This document shows, one piece after another, positions 23,277-34,480 of a stretch of 64,000 bases of DNA (positions are counted from its first letter, which is position 1; each line of letters begins with the position of its first letter). The notes under the pieces were generated by a model, which saw only the letters and a list, made by a program, of their open reading frames with translations, ran no database searches and was not told the origin of the DNA. Position numbers and translations under genes: made by a program. Origin of the DNA: Blastomyces gilchristii SLH14081 (taxonomy: Eukaryota > Ascomycota > Eurotiomycetes > Onygenales > Ajellomycetaceae); contig NW_003101682.1 in the NCBI RefSeq assembly GCF_000003855.2, positions 2,666,525 to 2,730,524 of the forward strand, given 5' to 3'.

Positions 23277-25350
23277 TCACCCGCCCCTTCTCTTCGCCAT
23301 AATCTTCCCCTTTATTGGCGGCACGACAACCTCCAAAATCCACGGGCTCTCAGGGCGCACCGCAACCTCCCCCTTCCCATCAGCTCCTGGTACCGGCAAA
23401 AGGCCTACATCATAGTTCATGAGCAAGGTCACCAAGAGCATTTTGATCTCAGCCTCTGCGATGAAGCGGCCGGGACATGCGTGGCGGCCATGGCCAAAAA
23501 CGAGGTTGTTGGCCGATGTCACAGTGAAAGTTTCTATTGCTCCCGCTGCTGCTGCGGTCGTTGTACGTGTGTCGTTAGCCGCGATAATCCTGTCACTAGC
23601 ATGCTGGTCACTGCCGCGCCCCCCAACGACTTTAGCATGTCTTTCTCTCCGCTCTGCAAAGCGCCAGGGGTTAAATTTCATGGGATCATCGAAGACGTCT
23701 GGGTCGAAGTAAGCACCGCGGGAGAGGATGGAGACCATGGCTCCCTTGGGGAGGGGGGCGCTGGTCGTCGTGGGTTCATTACTATCAGCTTCACCCTCAA
23801 TGACGGGGGAATGGACATTGTCAGCAACCACAGAGCGCGCGACGGCACGATGGACGAAACTGTGCACTCTTGTCGTTTCGCGCATTACGCTGTCCATCAA
23901 CACTAGTTTGGCGACGGAAGCCTTTGTCCAGCCATATTTTTTCTTGTTGTTTTGCACCGGTTGGGTGGTGGAGGGCGGGATGGTATAGCATTCGCTTGGA
24001 AGCACTGATCCGATCTCCTCCCGGAGTAAAGCTATGGTGTTAAATTCCTTGTCGGATGCGATGATGTTGAAGATCATATTTGTCACAGCCGCAGAGGATT
24101 GATGGAAAGAGCCTAGGTTATTGAGGCAGATACGGTAGGCAAGGCTATGAAGGTTGTGAAACTCCTCCCTAGAGCGCTCATTTTGAGCGAAACAGAGCAT
24201 TAGCTGGAGCAAGTCATCAGGTGTATCTTTACAGCTGGTGATATCGTGAAGATGTTCATTTTTGCCCTTTGAAGGCTGCTGATGCGTCAAAAGGCGTTCC
24301 AAGCGCTGCTTTATCAATGGCTTCAAAATTCTTTCTAGTTTCCAGGTTTTAAAACGGAGCGGGAGGTACAGTATCGGGCACAGAATAGGGCGGAGCGGTA
24401 CCGGTACAAAGGGGACCAAGCCGGCGTTGGTGACGAAGGTATCCACGAAGCTAGAGGAGGCGCGAATATATTCTTCATCCCTACCTATGCTTTCCTGTCA
24501 ATATATAGCTCCTTTAAACGATAAATAGATATGATCGCAAGCAAAAATCCTCGTTAAAAAATACTCCAATGAAAAGTGTAGACACTTACAAAGCGGCTCC
24601 CCAACCGTAAACTGGCTCGAGATCTGCGCAATCACCAGCTTCATTGTATCCCAAAGCGGAATCTCTGCCCATTCACCCTTGTTCGGAATCCGCCTCTCAA
24701 CCGCATTTTGCACTTCCTTACCCAAGGGTGGCAGATACCTGTCAAGGTTGCGATTCACATCTCGATTGAGAATCGGAGTCAGCCATGCATCCGTGACATA
24801 CTTGTGGTGGTCGGCTGCCCAGTCGATCTGATCCAACTCGCGGAATGCCTCTCGCATGCTAAGGACGTTGTCCGATTGTGTTACTAGCCACCGCAAGGTG
24901 CTCTTTGGTAGGAGGATTTCAGACCGCAATCCGAGGCCGGGAACGAGGCATGGCTGGCCCTTTTTCAGGTACTGTTAATGCGTGTTGTTAGTTGACATAG
25001 AAGAAAACAGAGGACAAGTGGGGAGGTCAAATAGAATAGACCGTTTGCGATAGTTGAAAGAAGTTGTATACTATCTTGCTCATACTCACAGTCTCGTACG
25101 CCTCTTTATACAACCCTTCACAGTTTGTATAATATTCCAGGCGAGTTTTAAGGCTAAATCGGCTCTTCATACCATCGCGGACACGAGGAATGCCAGTGTA
25201 TTTGGCAGCGGAAAACCAGCAGTAGATCGACAGCAGGACGACACCGGCCGTATTAACCAAGCATGCTAACTGCAAGAAACTCAAGTTATGAATGAAGTCC
25301 TCTGCGAGCGGCCATTTCGCAAGTATCAGGTCCGGGCTTAACAAAGCCAT
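23277..25350 (-). CDS. Cytochrome P450 monooxygenase (fungal, ER-anchored), 3 exons
   Basis: Minus-strand exons: 25350-25090, 24971-24590 and 24484-23277, giving 616 aa with stop TGA. The third exon must use the AG just before 24484; the nearer AG at 24495 would create a stop at the junction. Residues ~22-45 form a hydrophobic membrane anchor. The I-helix region is LGSFHQSSAAVTN (~338-350), the K-helix ExxR is ETTR (417-420), the PERF-like segment is FNPWRF (~485-490), and the heme loop is FGHGRHACPG (544-553, Cys551). The heme loop and the YLKKGQP...LVPGL N-terminal block resemble fungal secondary-metabolism P450s of the ent-kaurene-oxidase-like type. Substrate unknown. It is longer than the usual ~500-530 aa because of low-complexity inserts around 435-460 and 497-530. 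No other pathway gene is visible nearby. Confidence 0.87.
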
Positions 25351-26316
25351 GATATGCTCACACTCAAATTCTGCCCACTCCTGAATGAACTTGGCAATCC
25401 CAAGGTATGTATCCGAACCACTTGAGTGCAGAACCTTAAAGTCCTACCATTTCCTCGCAGTTATAGGAAACGAAATATAGTCTAGGTGGAAATTGATAGA
25501 AGGATGGTATGAAAGTAGACGACAAGGTAAAATGAAAAGTGACATGGAAGGAAGAAGATAAAAAAGAATGAGAACCGATCCACGATATTTCGCTGCTAGA
25601 GAAGCTGAATGTCCAAATAATCACCAATGAACGACGCACAGGTTAAGTACTGCGCATCCATATGGCTCCATTTCATACCAGGGCCATTGTTTGCAGGCAC
25701 ACTAAGGTGCCATATTCTCTCTGAAACCCTCGGCTTATCGAGAAGCCTGATAACAATTTTCGTTTTTTTTCTTGCCCTGGCGCCAGCTTCCAAGGAAATA
25801 CGAAGCTCCCACCGGGCAGGATCAAGGAACAATTGGTCGGCCTTTCGCGCGTATTGAACAAGCATGCCCGAAGGATCTGTAGCCCCTGATCGTTGAGGTT
25901 GACCATGGAGTTTTAGCCCGAGATCTGAACAATGCAAACCCAAACAAAGCGTGGGATAAGCTGGGTCAAACTCCAGCTCCAAAAACAAGAGTCGGCCTCA
26001 GGATCCGGGTCTACGGACTGATACACCTATCTAGGCAAGGCCTGATACTGTGTGGATACGACGGATCGGACCTGAATGATATACGTTTGAGAGGCCGGCA
26101 TGCGCTGAGAATTTCAGCCCTGCTACGCCCCTCTGGCGCTCACCTTGAACAGCATCCCTCTTGTAAAGTAGGAAAGGATTCAGATGGCCAAGGGACAGGA
26201 AAACCAACCAAACAACACTATTCATAGAAGGCTACTAGCGAGATCATATGAGCTGTGCCCACCGGAATTCGGCTCATTTGCCACTTACTGTGCGAATTTA
26301 AGATGTATGTAAGTTA
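25351..26316 (-). promoter_or_regulatory. Upstream region of the P450 gene
   Basis: GC-balanced sequence between the P450 start and a MITE at 26317. It contains the possible small ORF 25596-25988 and a second short minus-strand frame (26031-26225) beginning with a hydrophobic MNSVVWLVFLSLG segment. No clear promoter element was identified. Confidence 0.4.
25596..25988 (-). CDS. Possible hypothetical protein fragment (130 aa)
   Basis: Uninterrupted minus-strand frame with balanced amino-acid composition, upstream of and in the same direction as the P450. I do not recognise the family. It could be a relic or terminal exon of a gene continuing with the hydrophobic frame at 26031-26225, or chance. 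Overlapping frames at 25627-25857 (+) and 25673-25906 (-) look less protein-like. Confidence 0.25.
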   Translation of the reverse strand: MFLELEFDPAYPTLCLGLHCSDLGLKLHGQPQRSGATDPSGMLVQYARKADQLFLDPARWELRISLEAGARARKKTKIVIRLLDKPRVSERIWHLSVPANNGPGMKWSHMDAQYLTCASFIGDYLDIQLL

Positions 26317-26907
26317 GGGCCTGTTCGGTGCGTCCGTACTTTTTGAAGGCAATAGTGGATCTCATTAAAAATAGTGTATTTACCAATTATTAGTAGCAAG
26401 CCGGCGTTGTGCCACCACACTATTCCACCTTGCCCACTGCTCTGGGATGGAGAAAGGAAGCTCACAAAAATGCATTCTTTTTGAACTGACTCTGGACTCT
26501 GTTCAAGAAGAACGTGTTTTTGTCCAGAGTCAGTTCAAAAAGAATGCATTTTTGTGAGCTTCCTTCTAATCAATATTAGTTAACTATCTTCACTATGAAC
26601 ACTATTCTACACTATTCTACACTATATTGCCTCTAAAAGTGCTATTCTACATCATCATACACTGTTGAAGTTAAATACTGCTTATTCATAAGATCTTGAT
26701 AAGAGATGTAAGTATAGCTGCTCAATTCACTGAATATCTAATCATTTTCATCTATACTTTGTAAAAAGCAGCTGTATTAATAATACAGTATTATTAGTAC
26801 AGATACTCTGTTCACTAAACAGTTATAATATTAAGGTCATACTTTTTAAAAAAAAGTGAAGATCTGTATAAAAAGAATGAGTATATACAGCTGCACTGAA
26901 CAGGCTC
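26317..26907. mobile_element. MITE N1 (591 bp) with 15-bp TIRs and internal hairpin
   Basis: The left end GGGCCTGTTCGGTGC pairs with the right end GCACTGAACAGGCTC as terminal inverted repeats with two mismatches. It is flanked by TTA on the left and TAA on the right, as for PIF/Harbinger-like or related MITEs, although the flank triplets are not identical. No coding capacity. The left ~250 bp keep normal composition and the rest is CpG-poor. A second copy follows directly (26,911-28,483). Confidence 0.65.
26456..26563. repeat. Perfect 42-bp inverted repeat (hairpin) inside MITE N1
   Basis: The arms 26456-26497 and 26522-26563 are exact reverse complements, separated by 24 nt. The equivalent hairpin in N2 (about 27,029-27,135) is still recognisable but degraded. 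Confidence 0.9.
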
Positions 26908-27177
26908 TAAGTCATACTTTTTAAATATAATAGTGAATCTCATTAAAAATAGTGTATTTATCAATTATTAGTAGTAAGTCAGTATTGTGTTATTATACTA
27001 TTTCATCTTACTCACTACTCTGAGATGAAGAAAGAAAGCTTATAAAAATATATTCTTTTTAAACTAACTCTGAATAAAAACATGTTCTTTTTAAATGAAA
27101 TTCAAAGTTAGTTTAAAAAGAATGTGTTTTTATAAGATTCTTTTTAATTAATATTAATTAACTATTATTACTATAAA

Positions 27178-27678
27178 TACACTGGCTGCTAGAACTATTA
27201 ATTTTACATTTAGTTTTATTTAATCTAGTTTCATACATTTCTTGATATAAATCTCACTGAGACTAGTCATTAAAAAAACATGTAAAGTAACTATATATCA
27301 GATCTTAAAATGAAATCATAACTTGAAAAAAATAAGAAAGTGATCTTATTTAATCTCATTTAGTTTCATTCTTAGCATAAAGTTACTATTTTTAGACATT
27401 TTAAGGTTTTTTTTAGACTATTTTTAATTTTTTAAAAAGTAACACTTTTTAATAATACTGAGATTTAAAGTCATTTAAAGTAATAAAAATAATTTAAATT
27501 AAGAAGTGAAAATCATGATCTTATTTGAAAAATGTAATAAGAGTAGATAGTAAGTCTTACTAAGACAGTATAAGACTACTATCTAATGTTAAAACTGTGT
27601 AATAAGATCAGTTGAATTGATAATAAGACTATTAAAAAATCTGATTCTGATCTCAGATATAATTACATAGTCAGCCTA
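27178..27678. mobile_element. hAT-type MITE M1 (501 bp)
   Basis: The terminus TACACTGGCTGC (a mutated TAGACTGGCCGC) pairs with ...GTCAGCCTA. The flanking 8-bp duplication is ACTATAAA / ACTATGAA at 27170-27177 and 27679-27686. No ORF. It is about 80-90% alike by eye to M2-M5. Confidence 0.75.
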
Positions 27679-27949
27679 ACTATGAATACTATTTTATACT
27701 ATATTATCTTTAAAAGTGGTATTCTATATTATTATACATTATTAAAGTTAAATACTACGTATTCATAAAATCTTAATAAGAGATATAAGTATAGCTGTTT
27801 AATTTACTGAATATCTGATTATTTTCATCTATACTTTGTAAAAAGCAGCTGTATTATTAGTATAGATACTCTGTTCACTGAACAGTTATAATAGTAAGAC
27901 TGTACTTTGAAAAAAAAGTAAAGATCTGTATGAAAAGGATGAGTATACA

Positions 27950-28455
27950 TAGACTGATCACCAGGACTATAAATTTCACATTTGATCTCATTTGATCTGG
28001 TCTCATACATTTCTTGACATGAATCTCACTGAGACTAGTCATTAAAAAAACATGCAAAGTAACTGTATATCAGATCTTAAAATGAAATCATGACTTGAAA
28101 AAAATGAGAAAGTGATTTCATTTGATCTCATTTAGTTTCATTCTTAACATAAAGTTACTATTTTTAGACATTTTAAGGTTTTTTTTAAACTATTTTTAAT
28201 TTTTTAAAAAGTAACACTTTTTGATAACACTTAAATGAGATTTAAAGTCATTTAAAGCAATAAAAATAATTTAAATTGAGAAGTGAAAATCATGATCTCA
28301 TTTGAAAAATGTGATAAGAGTAGACAGTAAGTCTCATTGAGACAGTATGAAACTACTATCTAATGTTAAAACTGTGTAATGAAATCAGTTGAATTGATAA
28401 TGAGACTATCAAAAAATCTGATTCTAGTCTCAGACACGGTCACACGGTCAGTCTA
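27950..28455. mobile_element. hAT-type MITE M2 (506 bp)
   Basis: The ends are TAGACTGATC... and ...GGTCAGTCTA. The 8-bp duplication is AGTATACA / AGTACACA (27942-27949 and 28456-28463). Same family as M3-M5. Confidence 0.8.
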
Positions 28456-28677
28456 AGTACACACAGTCACACTGAACAGACTCTTAGTATACAAACAGCT
28501 CTAGTAAAATGACTAAATAGTGTTATATATAAATCTTGATAAAAATTCATAATGTATTTTATACAGAATATTCAGTTGCTAATAATTCAGCCTTTCTTAT
28601 ATAAATTAACATTATATAAATTAATATTTAGTGATATTTTTAAGTAATATTATCTTGAAGAATAATGTTATTGTATA

Positions 28678-28836
28678 TAAACTGATTAGTTAAGACTATA
28701 AATTTCATATTTAATCTTATTTAATCTGATGTTATATATTTCTTAGTATAAGTCTTATCAGAACCTAGTATCAAAGAAATTCAAAAATAAATAAGTTTTT
28801 TCGGAAATGATATGAAAAATAATCAGATTTTAATAA
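28678..28836 (-). mobile_element. hAT element terminus, decayed
   Basis: It begins TAAACTGATTAG (mutated TAGACTGGCCGG) and continues with sequence matching the reverse complement of 46,120-46,278, including ttttttcggaaatg and atgaaaaataatcagattt. This is the longer hAT-type end rather than the MITE version. Confidence 0.55.
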
Positions 28837-28920
28837 AGGTAAAAGATTAATTAATTATATACTAATCTAGTCATGTAGTATTCTATAGATGTGTGAGTTA
28901 TATAACTTTATATAGAGTAT
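28831..28920 (+). repeat. Direct repeat, left copy (partner 31338-31427)
   Basis: A ~90-bp segment starting taataaaggtaaaagatt recurs at 31,338-31,427 in the same orientation. After removing the LINE L2 insertion, about 900 bp of original sequence lies between the pair, suggesting a small direct-repeat-bounded element, or chance duplication. Confidence 0.55.
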
Positions 28921-29333
28921 CAGCTAATAACTCTTTCTAGTTATAAAAAACTTAAGTATCTACTAGCTGATGTGAATATTACATACAAGTCTTATCTAGT
29001 TATCTCATTAATTCTTCCTCTTCAAAGATTTCTTATATAATGTCAATTAACTTCTAACTTCTAGCTTTAATATCTCTTATTCTTACTTCTTTTCTCTCTG
29101 AAATTTCCTCATAATAATATTCTACTTATATAGTTTAAAACATCTTTCTTATCTTATAAGTTTCAGCTCAGACTTTAGCACTGACTCTAGCTCTGACTTT
29201 AGCTCTGATTCTTCTAACTCTGATATTGATATAGCTTCTGACTCTGACTCTTAGTTCTAGTATAACTTTAATAAGCAGTCTTAGTTAATTATCAAAGAAT
29301 TGATTGAATATTTCTATAGAATAGATCTTGAGC

Positions 29334-31030
29334 TTCTGATTTACTCAGATAGCTTAAAAAATGAGAATTTAAACAGATTAGATACAGGCATTGCTTTTAC
29401 TGAAGATAATATCAATTTTATCTCAGATTTCTGAAATTTAAGCTGTGAATCTGAAGTTTTTGATTATTATTATTATTATTATTCATTATTCTTTCATTAT
29501 ACTCATATGCAAGTGAAGCTTATGATAAGTTCTTGCATAATGTTAAATACAGATTAAGTGTTGATTATACAGAAGAAAATACAGATATTGAGATCACATC
29601 AAGATAACAAGAACATAGAAAAATACAAAGAAGTGACAATTAAATACATGCAATAATAACTTCTCAGCTCAGAAACATAGAGCAATTCATTGAAGCAATT
29701 TATACATCTCTGTATTTATTAGAAATCTGAGGTGCTTGAGTTCTGGATTTAATGTATTCCCTGCAGGGTTCAAACTGACATGTCTTGATTTCTCACATCA
29801 AGATGCTACTGAGTACCTGCATTAATCATTCAGTCACTGAGGCTGAAGTCTTTGATCCTGAACTATTTACAATAGTGAAAGCTTTCAAACTTATTAAAAT
29901 AAAATCTTATAAAAGAGAAACTAGTTTGAAAGAGATATAAATATTCTCTGATAGTTAAGCTGCTTGAAAAAGACTTAGAAATAGTCAGATTTATAATAAT
30001 CAAATAAATCTTAAACTGATTTTAAATTCTGTTATAAAAATTCAAAAGAGAAGAATATTAAAACTGATAATTCATCTACACTGAGATTCTGCATATATGA
30101 CTATTCATGATATTGAATTAGCTAATTCAGCTCTAAAAAAGAGTTCAGAATTAAGTAGATTTATTCAAAAAATAATGTTCTGATCTTTTATAAAGAGAAA
30201 AATAAAAGAATCTTATTTAAATAAGTGAAATAAAAGCTAGCAGAAATAAATGAAGAGTATACATTATTCAAGATTTGAAATAAAACTCAAGTGAAAATCT
30301 TATTTAATAAAATATAAAAAGAAAATATTCTCATCTATAATTCAGCTGAAACTAGAATATGATTATTTCATATCTTATATACAAAGATTTAATAATAGAT
30401 TTAATTCAACAGAATGCTTATTCTACAATACAAATAAAAATTCTGAGTATATTATAATACATTGTATATTATACAATAGTCTCAGAGTCAGATTGAAAAA
30501 GAAGTATAATTTAAATTAATTAAATATAAGATTCTTATTTTCAACTGAGACAGAAATTAAATACTTAATAGACTTTCTATCAGAAACTCAAGCAGTTATA
30601 AGAAAATAACTGTATTCAGAAATATCTAAATATAAAGAGGTGGAAATTGATTAGATATAGTCTATTAAAACAGCTATATACTATCTTTTAATATTTTTAT
30701 TTTGTTATAGTCTCTCTTTACTTTACTTTTTCTTTTCTATTCTTTTCTATTAACTTATTTAGTATGTCTATCTTTAAGACTTTGTTCTCTTTTCTTTTGT
30801 CATGTATTTCTAAGTGATTTCAAAGTATCAGAAGGTGTTAAAATACTGTAATTTATAAAGAGTTTTTATATTCTGAGCTGAAATTTTCTGATTTTATATA
30901 TCTGAAATTGATAAATGTATAATAGTTGACTTTATAGATATTAGAAAAACTCTGAGAACTAAAAGTTTTCAGATAGATGTTATAGTCTCTGACTACATAC
31001 ATCTTTAATAGAATAATAATAATAATAATA
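29334..31030 (+). mobile_element. LINE L2, 5'-truncated, with 13-bp target-site duplication
   Basis: It begins within the RNase H region and runs to the AAT-repeat tail. The exact duplication ATAGATCTTGAGC flanks it at 29321-29333 and 31031-31043, typical of target-primed reverse transcription. A SINE (29465-29842) sits inside. Without it the sequence follows L1 17,270-18,592. Confidence 0.85.
29465..29842 (-). mobile_element. tRNA-derived SINE, family 2, copy S1 (378 bp)
   Basis: Inserted in L2. The duplicated target is CTGAAGTTTTTGAT / CTGAAGTCTTTGAT at 29451-29464 and 29843-29856. On the minus strand it starts CCTCAGTGACTGAATG (A-box-like), has a B box GTTTGAACCCTG near 29,765-29,778, and ends in an AAT-repeat tail (ATT run at 29,465-29,484). 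Confidence 0.85.
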
Positions 31031-31337
31031 ATAGATCTTGAGCATTTAATAGAATTAATTACTTAATTATAGTTGAGAATGAAGCTGATTTAATTATATA
31101 TAAAGAAGATTGAGATATATTATATCTTTTTCAAAGAGCTTTTTCATATCTCTTATTAAGAGCTATTAATATCTCACATTTTAAGAGCTTTATTAATCTT
31201 TGAATGTGAATTCTAGTCATTTACTAGTTATTCTATCAAGTTCTTATCTTATTCACTGTTGTAGAAGACTTATAAAACTAACTTCTTTTTAAAACATGTA
31301 GTTAAAATAGTGCAGAAGCAGCTAAGAGCTTATAATC

Positions 31338-31427
31338 TAATAAAGGTAAAAGATTGATTAATTATACACTAATCTAACTATGCAGCATTCTATAGATGTG
31401 TGAGTTATATAGTCTTATATAGAGTAT
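31338..31427 (+). repeat. Direct repeat, right copy (partner 28831-28920)
   Basis: Roughly 80-85% identical by eye to 28,831-28,920, same orientation, including the block ttctatagatgtgtgagtta. Confidence 0.55.
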
Positions 31428-31474
31428 TCAGTCAATAGATTTAATATAAAAAGAATGAAATAAGAGTAATTACT

Positions 31475-31849
31475 TTCTCAGTGACTGAATAATTAATGCA
31501 GCTACTCAGTAGTATCTTGATGTGAGAAATCAACATATGCGAGTTTGAAACCCGCAGAAGATATATTAAATTCAGAACTCAAGCATGTCAGATTTCTAAT
31601 AAATACAGAGATGTATAAATTACTTTAATAAATTACTCTATATTTCTAAGCTGAGAAGTTATTATCACATGTATTTAATTATCACTTCTTTGTATTTTTC
31701 TATATTCTTATTATCTTAGTATGATCTCAACACTTGTATTTCCTTCTGTATAATTAACACTTAATCTGTATTTAATATCACACAAGAACTTATTAAAAGC
31801 TTTACTTATATATAAGTATAATAAAAGAATAATAATAATAATAATAATA
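31475..31849 (+). mobile_element. tRNA-derived SINE, family 2, copy S2 (375 bp)
   Basis: Bounded by the exact 13-bp duplication AAGAGTAATTACT at 31462-31474 and 31850-31862. The head is TTCTCAGTGACTGAATAATTAATGC, the B box is GAGTTTGAAACCC at 31,541-31,553, and the element ends in an AAT tail (31,829-31,849). Same length and sequence as S3. Confidence 0.88.
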
Positions 31850-31969
31850 AAGAGTAATTACTCAGAACAACAGTGAAAAATAATCATTTTAAAAAAATCA
31901 GAATAAAATTAAAACTGAAAGTTAAATTCAGTTTTATTTAATTTTTAATTTATTTCGTCATTATTTATA

Positions 31970-32470
31970 NNNNNNNNNNNNNNNNNNNNNNNNNNNNNNN
32001 NNNNNNNNNNNNNNNNNNNNNNNNNNNNNNNNNNNNNNNNNNNNNNNNNNNNNNNNNNNNNNNNNNNNNNNNNNNNNNNNNNNNNNNNNNNNNNNNNNNN
32101 NNNNNNNNNNNNNNNNNNNNNNNNNNNNNNNNNNNNNNNNNNNNNNNNNNNNNNNNNNNNNNNNNNNNNNNNNNNNNNNNNNNNNNNNNNNNNNNNNNNN
32201 NNNNNNNNNNNNNNNNNNNNNNNNNNNNNNNNNNNNNNNNNNNNNNNNNNNNNNNNNNNNNNNNNNNNNNNNNNNNNNNNNNNNNNNNNNNNNNNNNNNN
32301 NNNNNNNNNNNNNNNNNNNNNNNNNNNNNNNNNNNNNNNNNNNNNNNNNNNNNNNNNNNNNNNNNNNNNNNNNNNNNNNNNNNNNNNNNNNNNNNNNNNN
32401 NNNNNNNNNNNNNNNNNNNNNNNNNNNNNNNNNNNNNNNNNNNNNNNNNNNNNNNNNNNNNNNNNNNNNN
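31970..32470. other. Assembly gap (501 N)
   Basis: Run of N. The true size and content are unknown. Confidence 0.99.
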
Positions 32471-32539
32471 GATGAAAATTCAATAGAGAGTATTATTAAA
32501 TATCATTACTTTTCTAAACACAGATCATAATTAATATCA

Positions 32540-32757
32540 TTTTAATTAAAAAAAAATATAAAATACAAAAAAAAATAAAAAAACAAAAAATAAAACAACA
32601 ATAAGAAAAAATCACAATAAAAAAAAAAAAAGAGAAAGAAAAAAAGAAGAGAAAGAAAAAAAGAAGAGAAAGAAAAAAAGAGAAAGAAAAAGAAAGAAAA
32701 AAAAAATAAAAGAAAAAGAAAAAAATAAAAAATAAAAATAAAAAAAATCAAGATTAC
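32540..32757. repeat. A-rich / AAAGAG low-complexity tract
   Basis: A-runs and AAAGAAAAAGAGAAAG units immediately right of the gap. The Phe-rich minus-strand open frame here is a by-product of the tract. Confidence 0.85.
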
Positions 32758-34295
32758 AGAGCTATAGTACTCTTAAAATACTTACTTCTCAGAGTCTTTA
32801 TAATATTTATCATCAACTGTGTATTTCTCACAGTGAGAGTAATACAGTTATAATGAGTCATTATCTTAATATTATCTAATAAATAATCAGTATATATCTG
32901 TATAAATGTGAATAATTAGAAAATATACACTTAAAAAGTGTGATCAGAGTGAACTCTGCTGCTACTTGAATAATATCAAGAACAGAATACTGAAATCAAT
33001 GATTTCTCTCATTAATTTCACAGACAAGACATGTGAAGATAATCTTGAGAAATATAAGATTTTCTGACTTCTGATAAAAACAGATCTTACAGAGAGACTC
33101 TATTTTCATCATATCAGAGACTGAGTGTTATTAAAAAGCATTACTTCAATATATATACACTTACTATGACAATTCACTCTCTGTACATGTGACTGAGAGT
33201 TGTAGCTTTTTCATACTGCATAGCTCTTTCTGAAATGCTGCTACTGGTTTGCAACTCATACAGTCTCTCAGTTCAGCACATACTGTGTATATACAGCTCT
33301 GTGTGCTGAGGCCGTGTTGATCATTATGACCTGACATGATACTCACTTTTTACAGGCCATGTTTCATTTGATTGAAGAGGAGAAGAGAGAATGCAACTAC
33401 TATTTTATTTAAGAAAGAATGAATAATTGAATCTATAGAAGATAATTTAATTTCTTCTGTATTTGAAATTTGATTAGTCTATACTCTTCAATTTGAGAAT
33501 TTCTGAGAGTGTTTTAATAGTTTTCATACCAGCTTGAAATTAGTGATTGATTGAAGAAGAGAAAAGAGAGAAGAAAGAAATAAGAATAACTTATCTTTAT
33601 AATATAAAAACAGAGAATTACTGCAATTATTTATTCTAGTAACAAAGATCTGTTTTCTGCATGTATCTCTGATATAGATTATATAATAACTGTATACAAA
33701 GAATATTAACAGTGTATGTATTGAATGAAGATGATATTACTATACAATACTGTAGCTGTTTCTGTACATCTCTGAAAGCTGTTAATATTTTCTTTAAGTC
33801 TCTTTATATTTAATAAGTTAGTAATATATTTCAATGCACTCTCTCTTTCATTATTATTATTATTATTATTATCATTACTATCATCACTATCATTATTATT
33901 ATTATCATCATTATTATTACTATCATTACTATTATTATATTATTTCTGACTGTCTCTTCTACCTTCACCTCTCTTCAACACTTACTGAAATCAATTATGT
34001 CATTTCTCTTCAAATATTCTGCAGTCCTGTGAACCACCAAGGCGCGTGAGTACTATCACAGATTGAAGAGAGAGAAGAAGAAGATATTCAAGTGAGAGAA
34101 GACAGATTGTAAGACATATTATAATACCTTAAAGAGACTCTGTAAGAAAGTAGAATAATAATAATTTTAAGTAATACTTCTGATAGATTTAGACTGAACT
34201 AAGTATAGAAATAATGTGAATAACATCATCTGTGAGAGATTGAAGAAGAAGATAGTAAAGAGTCTTATATAATAGCAGTGAGATCAGAAGAAGTA
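32758..34295. other. AT-rich non-coding stretch with an ATT/ATC microsatellite
   Basis: No gene recognised. The microsatellite at 33,846-33,939 alternates ATT and ATC/ACT units. From 34,054 to 34,295 the sequence is purine-rich (GAAGAAGAG units) and resembles 42,547-42,780, so it may be one half of a degenerate frame split by gypsy A3. Confidence 0.5.
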
Positions 34296-34480
34296 TGATT
34301 CAAAGGTTGCTTGAGCCAGCGTACAATTACAGGCGTACGCCGGCTTCTTATATATCGTACGCTGAATTAATTAGCGGCCCCTATGGCCCCTTTACACTTG
34401 TAAGCAAGTTCAGCAGCGGCCGCGTTATTATCTGACAGTCATACATTCTTCCAAACCACTGTACATTCTTCCGAACCACA
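34296..34480 (-). repeat. 3' LTR of gypsy A3 (185 bp)
   Basis: Same 165-bp unit as in A1/A2 plus a 20-bp tandem duplication of its outer end (tacattcttccgaaccac repeated). The 5' LTR shares the duplication, as expected if both derive from one template. Confidence 0.85.

Larger units (their letters stand above)
26911..28483. mobile_element. MITE N2, second unit of the dimer, split by two hAT-type MITEs
   Basis: It matches N1 from its position ~20 onwards (catactttttaaatataatag against cgtactttttgaaggcaatag), lacks its own left TIR, and ends with CACTGAACAGACTC at 28,470-28,483. Without M1, M2 and their target duplications it is about 550 bp, close to N1. It is strongly depleted of CpG. Confidence 0.6.
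28484..29320. other. AT-rich repeat remnants
   Basis: The stretch contains a decayed hAT end (28678-28836), one of a pair of direct repeats (28831-28920) and the start of a Ser/Asp-rich degenerate frame (29,160-29,320). No intact gene. Confidence 0.5.
29160..31337 (+). pseudogene. Degenerate Ser/Asp-rich reading frame interrupted by LINE L2
   Basis: The plus strand at 29,169-29,258 reads as an acidic Ser/Asp repeat tract (SDFS...SSDSSNSDIDIASDSDS). A frame encoding ELIEYFYRIDLE follows up to the L2 target site and resumes as HLIELI after it (31,044). I do not recognise a family. It is broken by several stops and bounded by the direct repeat pair. Confidence 0.4.

Noticed and set aside
23419..23988. 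Plus-strand open frames across the P450
   Set aside because: Antisense shadows of exon 3, whose minus-strand frame has all P450 motifs.
31020..31030. AAT/ATT runs (also 18,568, 29,465, 47,010, 54,436, 57,346, 60,682) as independent microsatellites
   Set aside because: Each sits at the 3' end of a LINE or SINE copy next to a target duplication, so they are retroposon tails.
32542..32751. Phe-rich ORF right of the gap
   Set aside because: Reverse reading of an A-rich low-complexity tract.
33834..34049. Tyr/His-rich ORF
   Set aside because: Translation of the ATT/ATC microsatellite.
34049..34070. AGTACTAT near 34,050 as the left target duplicate of the hAT element (right side AGTACTAC at 46,279)
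   Set aside because: The adjoining sequence cacagattgaag does not match the TAGACTG inverted repeat well enough.
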